Positions 50,995 to 59,799 of a DNA stretch of 64,000 nt are shown here, piece after piece. The notes under the pieces were generated by a model. The model saw only the letters and a program-made list of their open reading frames with translations. It had not been told where the DNA came from and searched no databases. This stretch comes from Massilia sp. NR 4-1 (lineage in GTDB: Bacteria; Pseudomonadota; Gammaproteobacteria; Burkholderiales; Burkholderiaceae_D), in assembly GCF_001191005.1 (NCBI RefSeq), contig NZ_CP012201.1, positions 5,952,001-6,016,000 on the forward strand, read 5' to 3'. The translations under genes were made by a program, and so were the position numbers. Each line of letters opens with the position of its first letter. Within the stretch, counting starts at the first letter, position 1.

Positions 50995-52485
50995 TCAGCT
51001 TGCTTGATATTTCGGTACGGCAACAGTTGCTATTGTAGCCCCGCTGCCGCCCGCCGGGGGCGCCGCATTGTCCATTTCCCGTTTTATTTTAATGGCGACC
51101 ACGGTGCCGCCGCCCGGAGCGTGGCTCAATGTCAACGTTCCGCCCAGGGCATTGGCGCGTTCGGCCATGCCGCGTAGGCCAAACGATTGTGGCTTGCTGC
51201 GGTCGGCCTGGCGGATGCCGTCGCCGTCGTCGCTGATTTTCAGGCTGATCTGGTGGCGCGTGCGCGTCAGCTTGACGCTGACCTGGCTCGCATTGGCATG
51301 TTTGGCAATATTGGTCAGCGCTTCCTGGCCGATGCGGAACAGGGCGGCGGCCTGGTCGGGGTCGAGTTCGAGTTCCTTGACGTTCGAGTGGAAGCTGCAG
51401 GCGATGCCGGCCTGGGTGGTGAAGTCGCGCGCCTGCCAGTCGAGCGCGGCCACCAGGCCGAAGTCCAGGATGGACGGGCGCAGGTCGAGCGTGATGCGGT
51501 GCACAGCGTCGATGGTGCGGTCGACCAGGCTGTCGACATAGGCCGCCTTCTCGTGCAGCGGGCCCGGCGCCTCGGGCAGGCGCGCCGCGAGCATGGCCAA
51601 GGCCATCTTGATGGCGGTCAGGTTGCCGCCCAGGTCGTCATGGATTTCGCGCGCGATGCGGGTGCGCTCCTGCTCCTTGACCTTTTCGATGTGGGCGGTC
51701 AGCTCGGCCAGGCGGGCGCGGCTCTGGCGCACTTCCAGCTGCTCCAGCTTGCTCTCCGTGATATTGGTCATGATGCCTTCCCACTGCACGCCGCCGCCGG
51801 GCAGGAGGCGCGGGGTGGAGCGCAGATTGATCCACTTCACGTCCTTCCAGGCATCGACCCAGATGCGGCCCTCCCAGTTCCAGCTCCACAGGCTGCTGGC
51901 CGAGGTCAGCATCGCATCGCGATAGGAATCGCGGTCCTCTTCCAGGATCAGTTCCAGGAAGCGCTGCGGCGCCGCGTGCAGGGCTGCCGCCGGCAAACCC
52001 AGCAGGGCCTGGCAGCCATCGCTCAAGTAGGGAAAGGCCACGCTGCCGTCGGCCGCCAGCACGAACTGGTAGACCAGGCCCGGCGTGTGCGTGACGATGG
52101 CGTCGAAGCGCGACTGCACCTGGCGCAGCGCGTCGTCGGCGCTGCAGCCGGCGCACTGGTCCTCGGCCATGGCCAGGATCAGCGCCTGGCCCTCGTGCCG
52201 TACCGCCTGCAGGCAAAGCTGCGCGGCATACTCGCTGCCGTCGGCGCGGCGCAGGCGCGCGGCCAGCGGCTGCCGGCGCGCCAGCGCCGCCTCGAACGCG
52301 GCGCGCTCCAGCTGCGGCGCCAGCACCGGCAGCGTCAGCTGGCGCAGCGCCGCCGCCTCATAGCGGCTGTTGCGGCAGGCGGCGGCGCTGGCCTGCACGA
52401 TGCGCAGGCTGGCAGGGTCGAGCAGATAGATTTCCGCCTGGCTCGCGGCCAGCAGGACATCCAGGCAGGAGGAAGCGGGGGTCAT
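50995..52485 (-). CDS. Soluble PAS-containing histidine kinase (HisKA_3 type)
   Basis: This 496-residue kinase has two PAS-like sensor regions (about residues 5-105 and 125-240, the second with FPYLSDGCQALLGLPAAALH and WEGIMTNITESKLEQLEV), a HisKA_3 dimerisation segment with the phospho-His in RTRIAREIHDDLGGNLTAIK, and a HATPase domain (LFRIGQEALTNIAKHANASQ, ISDDGDGI, FGLRGMAERANALGGTL). No membrane helix is present, so it senses a cytoplasmic signal. The ATG at 52485 is preferred to a TTG four codons earlier. greB diverges from it across 50 bases. Confidence 0.92.
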   Translation of the reverse strand: MTPASSCLDVLLAASQAEIYLLDPASLRIVQASAAACRNSRYEAAALRQLTLPVLAPQLERAAFEAALARRQPLAARLRRADGSEYAAQLCLQAVRHEGQALILAMAEDQCAGCSADDALRQVQSRFDAIVTHTPGLVYQFVLAADGSVAFPYLSDGCQALLGLPAAALHAAPQRFLELILEEDRDSYRDAMLTSASSLWSWNWEGRIWVDAWKDVKWINLRSTPRLLPGGGVQWEGIMTNITESKLEQLEVRQSRARLAELTAHIEKVKEQERTRIAREIHDDLGGNLTAIKMALAMLAARLPEAPGPLHEKAAYVDSLVDRTIDAVHRITLDLRPSILDFGLVAALDWQARDFTTQAGIACSFHSNVKELELDPDQAAALFRIGQEALTNIAKHANASQVSVKLTRTRHQISLKISDDGDGIRQADRSKPQSFGLRGMAERANALGGTLTLSHAPGGGTVVAIKIKREMDNAAPPAGGSGATIATVAVPKYQAS

Positions 52486-52535
52486 ATATGTGTACAATCG
52501 GGAAGCATGCCTGATGATACGTGAAACATAGCCCC

Positions 52536-53096
52536 ATGAATAAAGCTTTCGTAAAAGAAACGGACAACGACGATGACGAAGACGGCGCCCCGCAGGCGCC
52601 GCCGATCCCGCCCGGCTCCAAGAATTACATCACGCCGGCCGGTTACCAGCGCATCAAGGACGAGCTGCTGCAACTGATCGATGTCGAGCGGCCCGAAGTG
52701 GTGAAAGTGGTGCACTGGGCCGCCTCGAACGGCGACCGCTCGGAAAACGGCGACTACATCTACGGCAAGCGCCGCCTGCGCGAAATCGACCGCCGCATCC
52801 GCTTCCTGACCAAGCGCCTCGACCTGGCCGCGGTGGTCGATCCCAGCGTGCACCACGGCAGCGACCAGATCTTTTTCGGCGCCACGGTGACGTATGCCAA
52901 GCCGGATGGCGAGGAGCACACCATCACCATCGTCGGCATCGACGAATTCGACCCGCTGCACGGCAAGATCAGCTGGATCGCCCCCGTTGCGCGCGCCATC
53001 ACCAAGGCGCGCGAAGGCGACACCGTCACCCTGCGCACCCCGACCGGCGTGGAAGAACTGGAAATCCTCGAAGTCAGCTATCCGGCCCCGGCCTGA
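52536..53096 (+). CDS. greB: Transcript cleavage factor GreB
   Basis: GreB enters the secondary channel of RNA polymerase and rescues backtracked complexes. From the ATG at 52536 the 186-residue product begins MNKAFVKETDNDDDEDG, as is usual for GreB in this group; the GTG five codons earlier is rejected. The coiled-coil tip region is WAASNGDRSENGDYIYGKRR, and the C-terminal FKBP-like domain (ITIVGIDEFDPLHGKISWIA) is clear. It diverges from the histidine kinase and ends at a terminator. Confidence 0.95.
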   Translation: MNKAFVKETDNDDDEDGAPQAPPIPPGSKNYITPAGYQRIKDELLQLIDVERPEVVKVVHWAASNGDRSENGDYIYGKRRLREIDRRIRFLTKRLDLAAVVDPSVHHGSDQIFFGATVTYAKPDGEEHTITIVGIDEFDPLHGKISWIAPVARAITKAREGDTVTLRTPTGVEELEILEVSYPAPA

Positions 53097-53115
53097 AGCG
53101 GGCAGGGCGGAAAAA

Positions 53116-53140
53116 GAAAACCGGGCCTCGGCCCGGTTTT
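53116..53140. terminator. Bidirectional rho-independent terminator between greB and spoT
   Basis: AAAACCGGGCC and GGCCCGGTTTT form an 11-base stem with a three-base loop. It separates the converging greB and spoT genes and suits both strands. Confidence 0.88.
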
Positions 53141-55417
53141 CTATGCGCGCTCGCGCGAGACGCGGTTGACGCCGGCGACGCGGCGCACATTGCGCAGCAG
53201 GCCGGCCAGGTGGACGCGGTCCTTGACCTGGATGGTGAAGCGCAGCTGGTGCAGGATGTGCTCCTTGTCCTCGTCCATGCCGACGAAGGTGATGTTGCCG
53301 TCGGACTCGCCGATCTCGGCCGCAACGCGCGCCAGGATGCCTTTTTCGTTATTGATGAGCAGCTTGATGCGGGTGTCGAAGCGGCGGTTCAGCTCGGGCG
53401 CCCATTTGACGGCGATCCAGCGGTCCGGCTCCTTCTGGCGCTGGCGCTTGGCCACCGTGCAGTCGCCGGTGTGCACCTGCAAGCCCTGGTCGCGCCGCAG
53501 CTGGCCGACGATCTGGTCGCCCGGAATCGGCAGGCAGCATGGCGCCAGCTGCACCGACACGCCTTCGCTGCCGTAAATCGTCACCGGATCGAGTTCGGCC
53601 GCGCTGGTATGGTCGACCGGCGCGCTGGCCGCTTCGCCGCCCAGCATGCCGAAGATATGGCGCGCCACCAGGGCCGCCATGCGCTTGCCGATGCCGATGT
53701 CGGCATACAGCTCGTCGAGCGATTTGGCGCTCGATTCGTTGAGCAGGCGTTCGGTCAGGTTGTCGGGCAGCTGCGGATCGATATTGATCGCATGCAGGGC
53801 CTGGTTCAGCAGCTGCTGGCCGAGGCGGATCGATTCCGGCAGGTTGATGGTGCGCAGGTGGTGGCGGATCGCCGAGCGCGCCTTGCCGGTGCGCACGAAC
53901 GAGAGCCAGGTCGGGCTGGGGCGCGAGCTGTTGTCGGTGACGATTTCGATGATGTCGCCATTGCGCAGCTCGGTGCGCAGCGGCGCCGCCTCGCCATTGA
54001 TGTTGACGCCCACCGTATGGTCGCCGATGCCGGTGTGGATGGCGTAGGCGAAGTCGATCGGCGTGGCGCCGCGCGGCAGCGCGATGATCTTGGACTTGGG
54101 CGTGAACACGTAGACCGAGTCGGGGAACAGGTCGACCTTGACGTGTTCCAGGAACTCGGCCGAGTCGCCGGTCTGCTGCTGGATGTCGAGCAGCGATTGC
54201 AGCCAGGCGTGGGTGCGCTGCTGCAGGTCCGACATATTCGCGTCGCTGTTCTTGTACAGCCAGTGCGCCGCCACGCCCGATTCGGCCGTGCGGTGCATTT
54301 CCTGGGTGCGGATCTGGAATTCGACCGGCGTGCCGTAAGGGCCGATCAGGGTGGTGTGCAGCGACTGGTAGCCGTTCAGCTTGCGGATGGCGATATAGTC
54401 CTTGAACTTGCCCGGCATGGGCTTGTACAGGCTGTGCAGGGTGCCCAGCGCCACGTAACAGTTGGCGAAGCTGTCCACCACCACGCGGAAGCCGTACACG
54501 TCGAGCACCTGGGAAAAGCTCAGGTGCTTGGCGCGCATTTTCTTGTAGATGCCGTACAGCGTCTTTTCGCGGCCATACACTTCGGCCGAGATGCCGGCCA
54601 TGCCCAGCGTGTTCTTGACCGATTCGAGGATCTTCTTGACCACCTCGCGCCGGTTGCCGCGCGCCGCCTTCACGGCTTTGGAGAGCACGTGGTAGCGCAG
54701 CGGGTACAGGTGGGAGAAGGCCAGGTCCTGCAGCTCGCGGTAGATATTGTTCAGGCCGAGGCGGTGGGCGATCGGCACATACACTTCCATCGTCTCGCCG
54801 GCGATGCGGCGCTTCTTGGCCGGCGCCATCACTTCCAGCGTGCGCATATTGTGCAGGCGGTCGGCCAGCTTGATCAGGATCACGCGCACGTCCGAGGCCA
54901 TGGCCAGCAGCATCTTGCGGAAGTTTTCCGCCTGCGCCTCGATCTGGCTCTGGAACTCGATCTTCTCCAGTTTGGACAGGCCATCGACCAGGTGGGCCAC
55001 GGGGGCGCCGAAGCGCTCGATCAGCTCATCCTTCTTGACGTCCTGGTCTTCCATCACATCGTGCAGCAGGGCCGCCATGATGGCTTGCGCGTCGAGCTTC
55101 CAGTCGGCGCAGATCTCGGCCACGGCGATCGGATGCGAGATATACGGCTCGCCCGATTTGCGCACCTGGCCCAGATGCATCTCGTCCGAGAAACGGTAAG
55201 CTTCGCGCACCTTTTTCAGGTCGGCCGGCGTCATGTACTCGGCCAGTTTTTCGCTCAGGTGGCTGATGGTGGCGACACCGGCGGCAACGACGGGCGCGGC
55301 CAGCGGGGAAGTGGGAATGGAGGAGGCGGCAGAGGGATCAACGCCCGGCGCAGACTTGGCCGGGCGTTTGGCCCGGCTGGCGGGCTGATCGCTAATGCTG
55401 GTTTCGGACAGGTTCAT
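53141..55417 (-). CDS. spoT: Bifunctional (p)ppGpp synthetase/hydrolase SpoT
   Basis: Makes and degrades the stringent alarmone. The 758-residue product contains an HD hydrolase domain (GEPYISHPIAVAEICADWKL, ALLHDVMEDQDVKKDELIER), a synthetase domain (REKTLYGIYKKMRAKHLSFS, RKLNGYQSLHTTLIGPYGTP), a TGS domain (DSVYVFTPKSKIIALPRGAT) and C-terminal helical and ACT domains. The intact HDxxED hydrolase motif supports a bifunctional enzyme rather than RelA. It follows rpoZ and gmk, the order also seen in E. coli. Confidence 0.96.
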   Translation of the reverse strand: MNLSETSISDQPASRAKRPAKSAPGVDPSAASSIPTSPLAAPVVAAGVATISHLSEKLAEYMTPADLKKVREAYRFSDEMHLGQVRKSGEPYISHPIAVAEICADWKLDAQAIMAALLHDVMEDQDVKKDELIERFGAPVAHLVDGLSKLEKIEFQSQIEAQAENFRKMLLAMASDVRVILIKLADRLHNMRTLEVMAPAKKRRIAGETMEVYVPIAHRLGLNNIYRELQDLAFSHLYPLRYHVLSKAVKAARGNRREVVKKILESVKNTLGMAGISAEVYGREKTLYGIYKKMRAKHLSFSQVLDVYGFRVVVDSFANCYVALGTLHSLYKPMPGKFKDYIAIRKLNGYQSLHTTLIGPYGTPVEFQIRTQEMHRTAESGVAAHWLYKNSDANMSDLQQRTHAWLQSLLDIQQQTGDSAEFLEHVKVDLFPDSVYVFTPKSKIIALPRGATPIDFAYAIHTGIGDHTVGVNINGEAAPLRTELRNGDIIEIVTDNSSRPSPTWLSFVRTGKARSAIRHHLRTINLPESIRLGQQLLNQALHAINIDPQLPDNLTERLLNESSAKSLDELYADIGIGKRMAALVARHIFGMLGGEAASAPVDHTSAAELDPVTIYGSEGVSVQLAPCCLPIPGDQIVGQLRRDQGLQVHTGDCTVAKRQRQKEPDRWIAVKWAPELNRRFDTRIKLLINNEKGILARVAAEIGESDGNITFVGMDEDKEHILHQLRFTIQVKDRVHLAGLLRNVRRVAGVNRVSRERA

Positions 55418-55487
55418 ACGGTGTCGCAGTATCGGTCAGACTGGGAGAACCTGGGACAGCAAGTGCGGGGAACCGGAGTTCCCACAA

Positions 55488-55691
55488 TTACATTGGCACC
55501 TTTTTCAGCATTTCCAGGCCAACTTTGCCGGCGGCGATTTCGCGCAGGGCCACCACGGTCGGCTTGTCCTTGGCTTCGACTTTCGGCGTATGGCCTTGCA
55601 GCAGCTGGCGGGCGCGGTAGGTCGCGGCCAGGGTCAGCTGGAAGCGGTTCGGTACATTCTTCAGGCAATCTTCAATCGTAATACGGGCCAT
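55488..55691 (-). CDS. rpoZ: RNA polymerase omega subunit
   Basis: The 67-residue protein starts MARITIEDCLKNVPNRFQLT and continues LAATYRARQLLQG, the diagnostic omega sequence. It helps fold the beta-prime subunit and forms part of the ppGpp site on the polymerase. It lies between gmk (22 bases upstream) and spoT. Confidence 0.98.
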   Translation of the reverse strand: MARITIEDCLKNVPNRFQLTLAATYRARQLLQGHTPKVEAKDKPTVVALREIAAGKVGLEMLKKVPM

Positions 55692-55713
55692 CTTAACTCC
55701 TCAGATACGGTAT

Positions 55714-56355
55714 TTATTCAGCGTGCTCGGCGTGGATACCCAGTTGGGCAAACAGCTCGACATTGCGGGCCGCTTGTTGCGCAAACCGGCAACGGGCCGA
55801 TCGGACGATCGCACCCAGTTGGGACAGTGCGACCGAAAACTCTTCATTGATAATAACATACTCGAAGTCGGGCGCGTGGGCGATTTCGCCGCCCGCCGCC
55901 AGCAGGCGCCGCGTGATCACATGCGGTTCGTCCTGGCCGCGTTTATGCAGCCTTTCCTCCAGCGCCGCGATCGACGGCGGCAGGATGAAGATGCCGGCCG
56001 CCTGCGGGAACTGCTTCTTGACCTGGCGCGCGCCCTGCCAATCGATTTCCAGCAGGATGTCGGTGCCGGTCTTCATCTGTTCTTCGACGAAGATGCGCGA
56101 GGTGCCGTAGTAATTGCCGTGCACCTCGGCCCATTCCAGGAATTCGCCGGCCTGGGCGCGCGCCACGAAATCCTCGGCGGTGGTGAAGAAGTACTCGCGG
56201 CCGTGCTCTTCGCCCGGACGCGGCTGGCGCGTGGTGGTCGAGATCGACAGCTTGATGCCGGGTTCCTGGGCCAGCAGGGCATTGACCAGGGTCGATTTGC
56301 CGGCGCCGGAGGGGGCGGCCACCATGAACAGGCTGCCGGAGAAATGTTGGCTCAT
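55714..56355 (-). CDS. gmk: Guanylate kinase
   Basis: Converts GMP to GDP with ATP. From the ATG at 56355 the 213-residue product begins MSQHFSGSLFMVAAPSGAGK, with the P-loop APSGAGKST, followed by SISTTTRQPRPGEEHGREYF and ILLEIDWQGARQVKKQFPQA. Length matches the family; the 16 extra upstream codons are rejected. It heads the gmk-rpoZ-spoT group, linking GTP metabolism and alarmone synthesis. Confidence 0.97.
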   Translation of the reverse strand: MSQHFSGSLFMVAAPSGAGKSTLVNALLAQEPGIKLSISTTTRQPRPGEEHGREYFFTTAEDFVARAQAGEFLEWAEVHGNYYGTSRIFVEEQMKTGTDILLEIDWQGARQVKKQFPQAAGIFILPPSIAALEERLHKRGQDEPHVITRRLLAAGGEIAHAPDFEYVIINEEFSVALSQLGAIVRSARCRFAQQAARNVELFAQLGIHAEHAE

Positions 56356-56477
56356 GTTTCGGACTTTCAAAAATCGGAGCAGGCGCACTAAGCGAGCGCC
56401 CAAAGACGTATTTTACCAAGAGCAACCGTATTTGCACCGGGTTTTTGCGGCACGGCGCAAACATTGCTTGACCGCTG

Positions 56478-56489
56478 GACCGACTGGTC
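56478..56489. promoter_or_regulatory. Palindromic operator ahead of the TetR gene
   Basis: GACC-GACT-GGTC within GGACCGACTGGTCTATAG lies 16 bases before the TetR start and overlaps a possible -10 (TATAGAAT). TetR-family repressors often bind such sites at their own promoters; direct autoregulation is inferred. Confidence 0.55.
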
Positions 56490-56504
56490 TATAGAATTAT
56501 TGGC

Positions 56505-57107
56505 ATGATTACCCCCGATTACTCGACCGAAGCGGCACCCCAGACCCGCGAGCGCCTGATCCAGACCATGATCCACCTGCTGCAGACGCGCGGCCTGCAC
56601 GGCGCGGGCCTGAGCGAACTGCTGGCCCTGGCGCAGGCGCCCAAGGGCGTGCTTTACCACCATTTCCCCGGTGGCAAGACGGCGCTGGCCGTGGCTGCCG
56701 TGGAAGCGACCACGGCCTGGAGCTGCAACAAACTCGACGAGTATCTCGGCGGCGGTGCCGACGTCGGCCAAGCACTGGGGCGCTGGATCGAACGCGCCCA
56801 GCGTGGCCTGCACGGCAGCGGCTTCGAGCGTGGCTGTCCGCTGGCGGCGGTGGCGCTCGAAAGCACAGCCGCCGACACCGAGCTGCGCGCCGCGCTGGCC
56901 GCCGGCTTCCAGGCCATCCGCGAGCGTCTGGCCCTGGCCCTGCGGCGCAACGGCCAGAGTGAAGCCGCCGCCCAGGGCCTGGCGGCCCTGATCGTCGCCA
57001 CCTACGAAGGCGGGCTGCTGCAAGCCCGCGTCGCCAACGACACCGCGCCTATGGCCCAGGCCACGGTCGCGCTGCTGACCCTACTCAAGGAAAAGGAGCA
57101 GAAATGA
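56505..57107 (+). CDS. TetR-family transcriptional regulator (YxaF/LmrA-like)
   Basis: The 200-residue protein has an N-terminal TetR DNA-binding domain (TRERLIQTMIHLLQTRGLHG, then LSELLALAQAPKGVLYHHFP, with the recognition helix in GVLYHHF) and a C-terminal ligand domain of the LmrA/YxaF kind (SGFERGCPLAAVALESTAAD). Its stop overlaps the start of the downstream hydrolase (ATGA), so the two are one operon. It probably represses itself and the hydrolase; the ligand is unknown. Confidence 0.88.
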   Translation: MITPDYSTEAAPQTRERLIQTMIHLLQTRGLHGAGLSELLALAQAPKGVLYHHFPGGKTALAVAAVEATTAWSCNKLDEYLGGGADVGQALGRWIERAQRGLHGSGFERGCPLAAVALESTAADTELRAALAAGFQAIRERLALALRRNGQSEAAAQGLAALIVATYEGGLLQARVANDTAPMAQATVALLTLLKEKEQK

Positions 57108-58204
57108 GTCAATCCGACCGGACCGCCGCGTCCGCGCCCGATGCCACCGTCGCTGCACGCGAAGCAAACGCCAAGCGCGACAAGATGCCGCCTGTGGCTG
57201 GCGCCGCAGGCTTGCCCGGCGCCGCCGCCAGTGCCTCCGGCATTGCGCCGGTCCAGGCGCAACATGCCGAGGCTGGCGCGCCGACGCTGGCATCCGCGCC
57301 GCAGCGGGGCAGTGCTTTGCCGCCGTTCACCGCTGCCGCGTCGGCCGGGGGCGAAGCCCTGACCCTGCATGCGGCCGATGGCTATGCGCTGGCCGCCGTG
57401 CGCTATCGCGCCATCGGCGAAGAGCGGGGCCGGCTGATCGTGGCCGGTGCGACCGGGGTGCCGCAGGGCTTTTACCGCCGCTTCGCCGAGTTCGCGGCGG
57501 CGCGCGGCTATACGGTGCTGACTTTCGATTATCGCGGCGTGGGCCGTTCGGCCCCGGCTTCGCTGCGCGGCTTCGACGGCGACTTCCTGGTCTGGGGCCG
57601 CCTCGACCTGGCGGCGGCGGTGGCGCATATGGCGAATGGCACAGTACCGCTTTACCTGGTCGGCCATTCCTATGGCGGCCACGCGCTCGGCCTGCTGCCC
57701 GAGCCGCACAAGGTCGACGGCATGTATGTGTTCGGCACCGGCGCGGGCTGGCATGGCTGGATGCCGCGCCTGGAACGTCTACGCGTGCTGGCCATGTGGC
57801 ATGTGGCCGGTCCGTTGCTGGTGCGCTGGAAGGGCTTCCTGGCCTGGAGCAAGCTGGGCATGGGCGAGGACTTGCCGCTCGGCGTCTACCGCCAGTGGAA
57901 GCACTGGTGCGGCTTCCCCAATTACTTCTTCGACGATCCGAAGATGCGCGCCACGGCCGAGGGCTTCGGCCGCGTGCGCGCTCCCATCGTCGCCGTCAAC
58001 GCCACCGACGACGCCTGGGCCCCGCCGCAGTCGCGCGACGCCTTCATGCGCGGCTACCGCAACGCGCCCTGGTCCGGCGTCGACGTGCACGGCCAGCGCA
58101 GCGGCCTCGGCCCGATCGGCCATATGGGCTATTTCCGCGCCACCGCCCAGCCGCTGTGGGAGGCCGCGCTGCAGTGGTTCGACGGCCTGCCGCGCGCCGT
58201 CTGA
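57104..58204 (+). CDS. Alpha/beta hydrolase
   Basis: The 366-residue protein has a disordered Ala/Pro-rich first 80 residues, then an alpha/beta hydrolase fold: FDYRGVGRSAPASLRGFDGD (141-160) and the nucleophile elbow GHSYGG with serine 189. A candidate acid lies in VNATDDAWAPPQ and the catalytic histidine in GPIGHMGYF. It resembles predicted hydrolases with a serine-dependent mechanism acting on unknown esters or lipids. Four-base overlap with the TetR gene indicates shared control. The N-terminal extension shows no signal peptide. Confidence 0.88.
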   Translation: MSQSDRTAASAPDATVAAREANAKRDKMPPVAGAAGLPGAAASASGIAPVQAQHAEAGAPTLASAPQRGSALPPFTAAASAGGEALTLHAADGYALAAVRYRAIGEERGRLIVAGATGVPQGFYRRFAEFAAARGYTVLTFDYRGVGRSAPASLRGFDGDFLVWGRLDLAAAVAHMANGTVPLYLVGHSYGGHALGLLPEPHKVDGMYVFGTGAGWHGWMPRLERLRVLAMWHVAGPLLVRWKGFLAWSKLGMGEDLPLGVYRQWKHWCGFPNYFFDDPKMRATAEGFGRVRAPIVAVNATDDAWAPPQSRDAFMRGYRNAPWSGVDVHGQRSGLGPIGHMGYFRATAQPLWEAALQWFDGLPRAV

Positions 58205-58438
58205 AGCCGGATTGCCAGCCGCTTGGCCGCCTGCCGCCGCCGTTCCGGCGCCCAACCGGCGGCGGTGAGAATGCGCGTATTTGCGCCCGGCTTGACGTGC
58301 TAAATTGAGGATTCGCGCCATTGGCATTTCGACACGGTTGCATCGAAAGAGCCGTGTCCGGCGGCCATCCTTATCAGGCTGTGGGGAGGCTGCTGGCTGC
58401 ACCGCACATGGCCTGCCGCATACTGGAGGCATACTCAT

Positions 58439-59404
58439 ATGGCAATCCATACAGAAGAGGCCGGCGTCCGCTCGGGCCACACGTCCGTATCCAATCTAGG
58501 GGAAGAAAGCGCCGACGCCGTCGGCAAGCCGGTCTCGGCGCCGCCGTCCGAAGGCAAGGATGGCGACGCCAAGCCGGCCCGCGCCGATGGCACGGAAACC
58601 CTGGAAGGACACCGCCACAGCGTCAATAAATTCGCCGAAACCGTGCAGGCGGCCCAGTTTGTCGCGCCGCCCGACCGCGGCCTGCGCGATATCGGCGAAG
58701 CCTCGTTCGGCACGCCGCCGAGCCGGCAGGAAACCGTGCACGGGCCGGACGACCGCATCCAGATCAGCAATACCAATGTCTATCCCTGGCGCGTGCACTG
58801 CTCGCTGCTGATCACCGCCGCCGACAATTCCACCTGGATCGGCACGGCCTGGTTCATCGGCCCGCATACCCTGATGACGGCCGGCCACGTGGTCCACATC
58901 AAGAACAGCGGCGTACCGGGGCGCGACGGCTGGGTCAAACGGATCCAGGTCATGCCGGGCCGCAATGGCGCCAGCCTGCCCTATGGTTCGGTGACCTCGT
59001 CCAACTTCCGCTCCGTCACCGGCTGGACCAATAGCGGCGACGAGAACTACGATTACGGCGCCATCATCCTGCCGACCGACCTGGGCAACACCACGGGCTG
59101 GCTGGGCTTTGGCGTATATTCCGATGCCGACCTGGTGGCCTCGACCGGCAATATCTCCGGCTATCCGGGCGACAAGCCGAGCGGCACCCAGTGGTATGAC
59201 TCGCGCAAGATCGCTTCGGTCAATTCGCGCAAAGTCTATTACGATATCGACACGGCCGGCGGTCAGAGCGGCAGCGCCGTGTATCGCATCGTCAACGGTG
59301 CGCGTTACGCCGTCGCCATCCACGCTTATGGCGGCGCGACCACCAATTCCGGCACCCGCATCGTGCAGGCGGTGTATAACAATATGGCGGCCTGGAAGGC
59401 CTGA
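58439..59404 (+). CDS. Trypsin-fold (V8/glutamyl endopeptidase-like) serine protease
   Basis: The 321-residue product has about 110 polar, low-complexity residues followed by a chymotrypsin-fold domain. The catalytic triad is visible as His150 (LMTAGHVV), Asp205 (NYDYGAIIL) and Ser277 (GGQSGSAVY). GYPGDKPSGTQWYDS is typical of the V8/glutamyl endopeptidase branch. No signal peptide is evident at the start MAIHTEEAGVRSGHTSVS, so export, if any, is by another route, and the N-terminal stretch could be a pro-region. A 234-base gap upstream holds an imperfect GC-rich hairpin and no gene. Confidence 0.9.
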   Translation: MAIHTEEAGVRSGHTSVSNLGEESADAVGKPVSAPPSEGKDGDAKPARADGTETLEGHRHSVNKFAETVQAAQFVAPPDRGLRDIGEASFGTPPSRQETVHGPDDRIQISNTNVYPWRVHCSLLITAADNSTWIGTAWFIGPHTLMTAGHVVHIKNSGVPGRDGWVKRIQVMPGRNGASLPYGSVTSSNFRSVTGWTNSGDENYDYGAIILPTDLGNTTGWLGFGVYSDADLVASTGNISGYPGDKPSGTQWYDSRKIASVNSRKVYYDIDTAGGQSGSAVYRIVNGARYAVAIHAYGGATTNSGTRIVQAVYNNMAAWKA

Positions 59405-59493
59405 GCGCCGCGCCGAGCGGTCGGAGCACAACAAGCGCCGCCGGGGCAGCCGCTGTGCAAGGCGGCACTCCCGGCGGCACGGGAAAGGATGTT

Positions 59494-59769
59494 ATGAGCC
59501 AGACAGGGCCTTTGACCATTTCCGGGGTGGTGGAAGACGCGGCCGGCCGGCCCGCGCCGTATGCGCGTGTATTCTTTGTCAGTGCCCCGGCCGCGATGCC
59601 GGACACGGCCCTGCTGACCGGCGAAGATGGCAGCTTCACGCTGTCGGTGCCGGTGGCGGGGAATTATCAGATCGGTATCAATGCCGACGGCCACCCGCCG
59701 CTGACGGCCCACGCCGTCGCGGGAGCGGGGCAGGGCGCCCCGCTGCGGCTGAAGCTGGCGCCGCAATAA
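59494..59769 (+). CDS. Small carboxypeptidase-regulatory-like (beta-sandwich) protein
   Basis: From the ATG at 59494 (GGAAAGG upstream) the product is 91 residues: LTISGVVEDAAGRPAPYARV, FFVSAPA, then TGEDGSFTLSVPVAGNYQIG. This is the CarboxypepD_reg/Cna-B-like single beta-sandwich domain. It has no signal peptide. It lies 89 bases after the protease on the same strand and before a terminator, so it may be its partner, inhibitor or substrate-binding helper; none of these is shown. Confidence 0.8.
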   Translation: MSQTGPLTISGVVEDAAGRPAPYARVFFVSAPAAMPDTALLTGEDGSFTLSVPVAGNYQIGINADGHPPLTAHAVAGAGQGAPLRLKLAPQ

Positions 59770-59771
59770 GC

Positions 59772-59796
59772 AACGGGGACTTGGCGTCCCCGTTTT
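59772..59796 (+). terminator. Rho-independent terminator after the protease pair
   Basis: AACGGGGAC and GTCCCCGTT form a nine-base stem with a short loop followed by TT(G)CTT. It ends the plus-strand transcript just before the converging yicC gene. Confidence 0.75.
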
Positions 59797-59799
59797 GCT

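Noticed and set aside
58234..58266. GC-rich imperfect hairpin after the alpha/beta hydrolase gene
   Set aside because: No T-run follows and the stem is mismatched, so a terminator is not supported.
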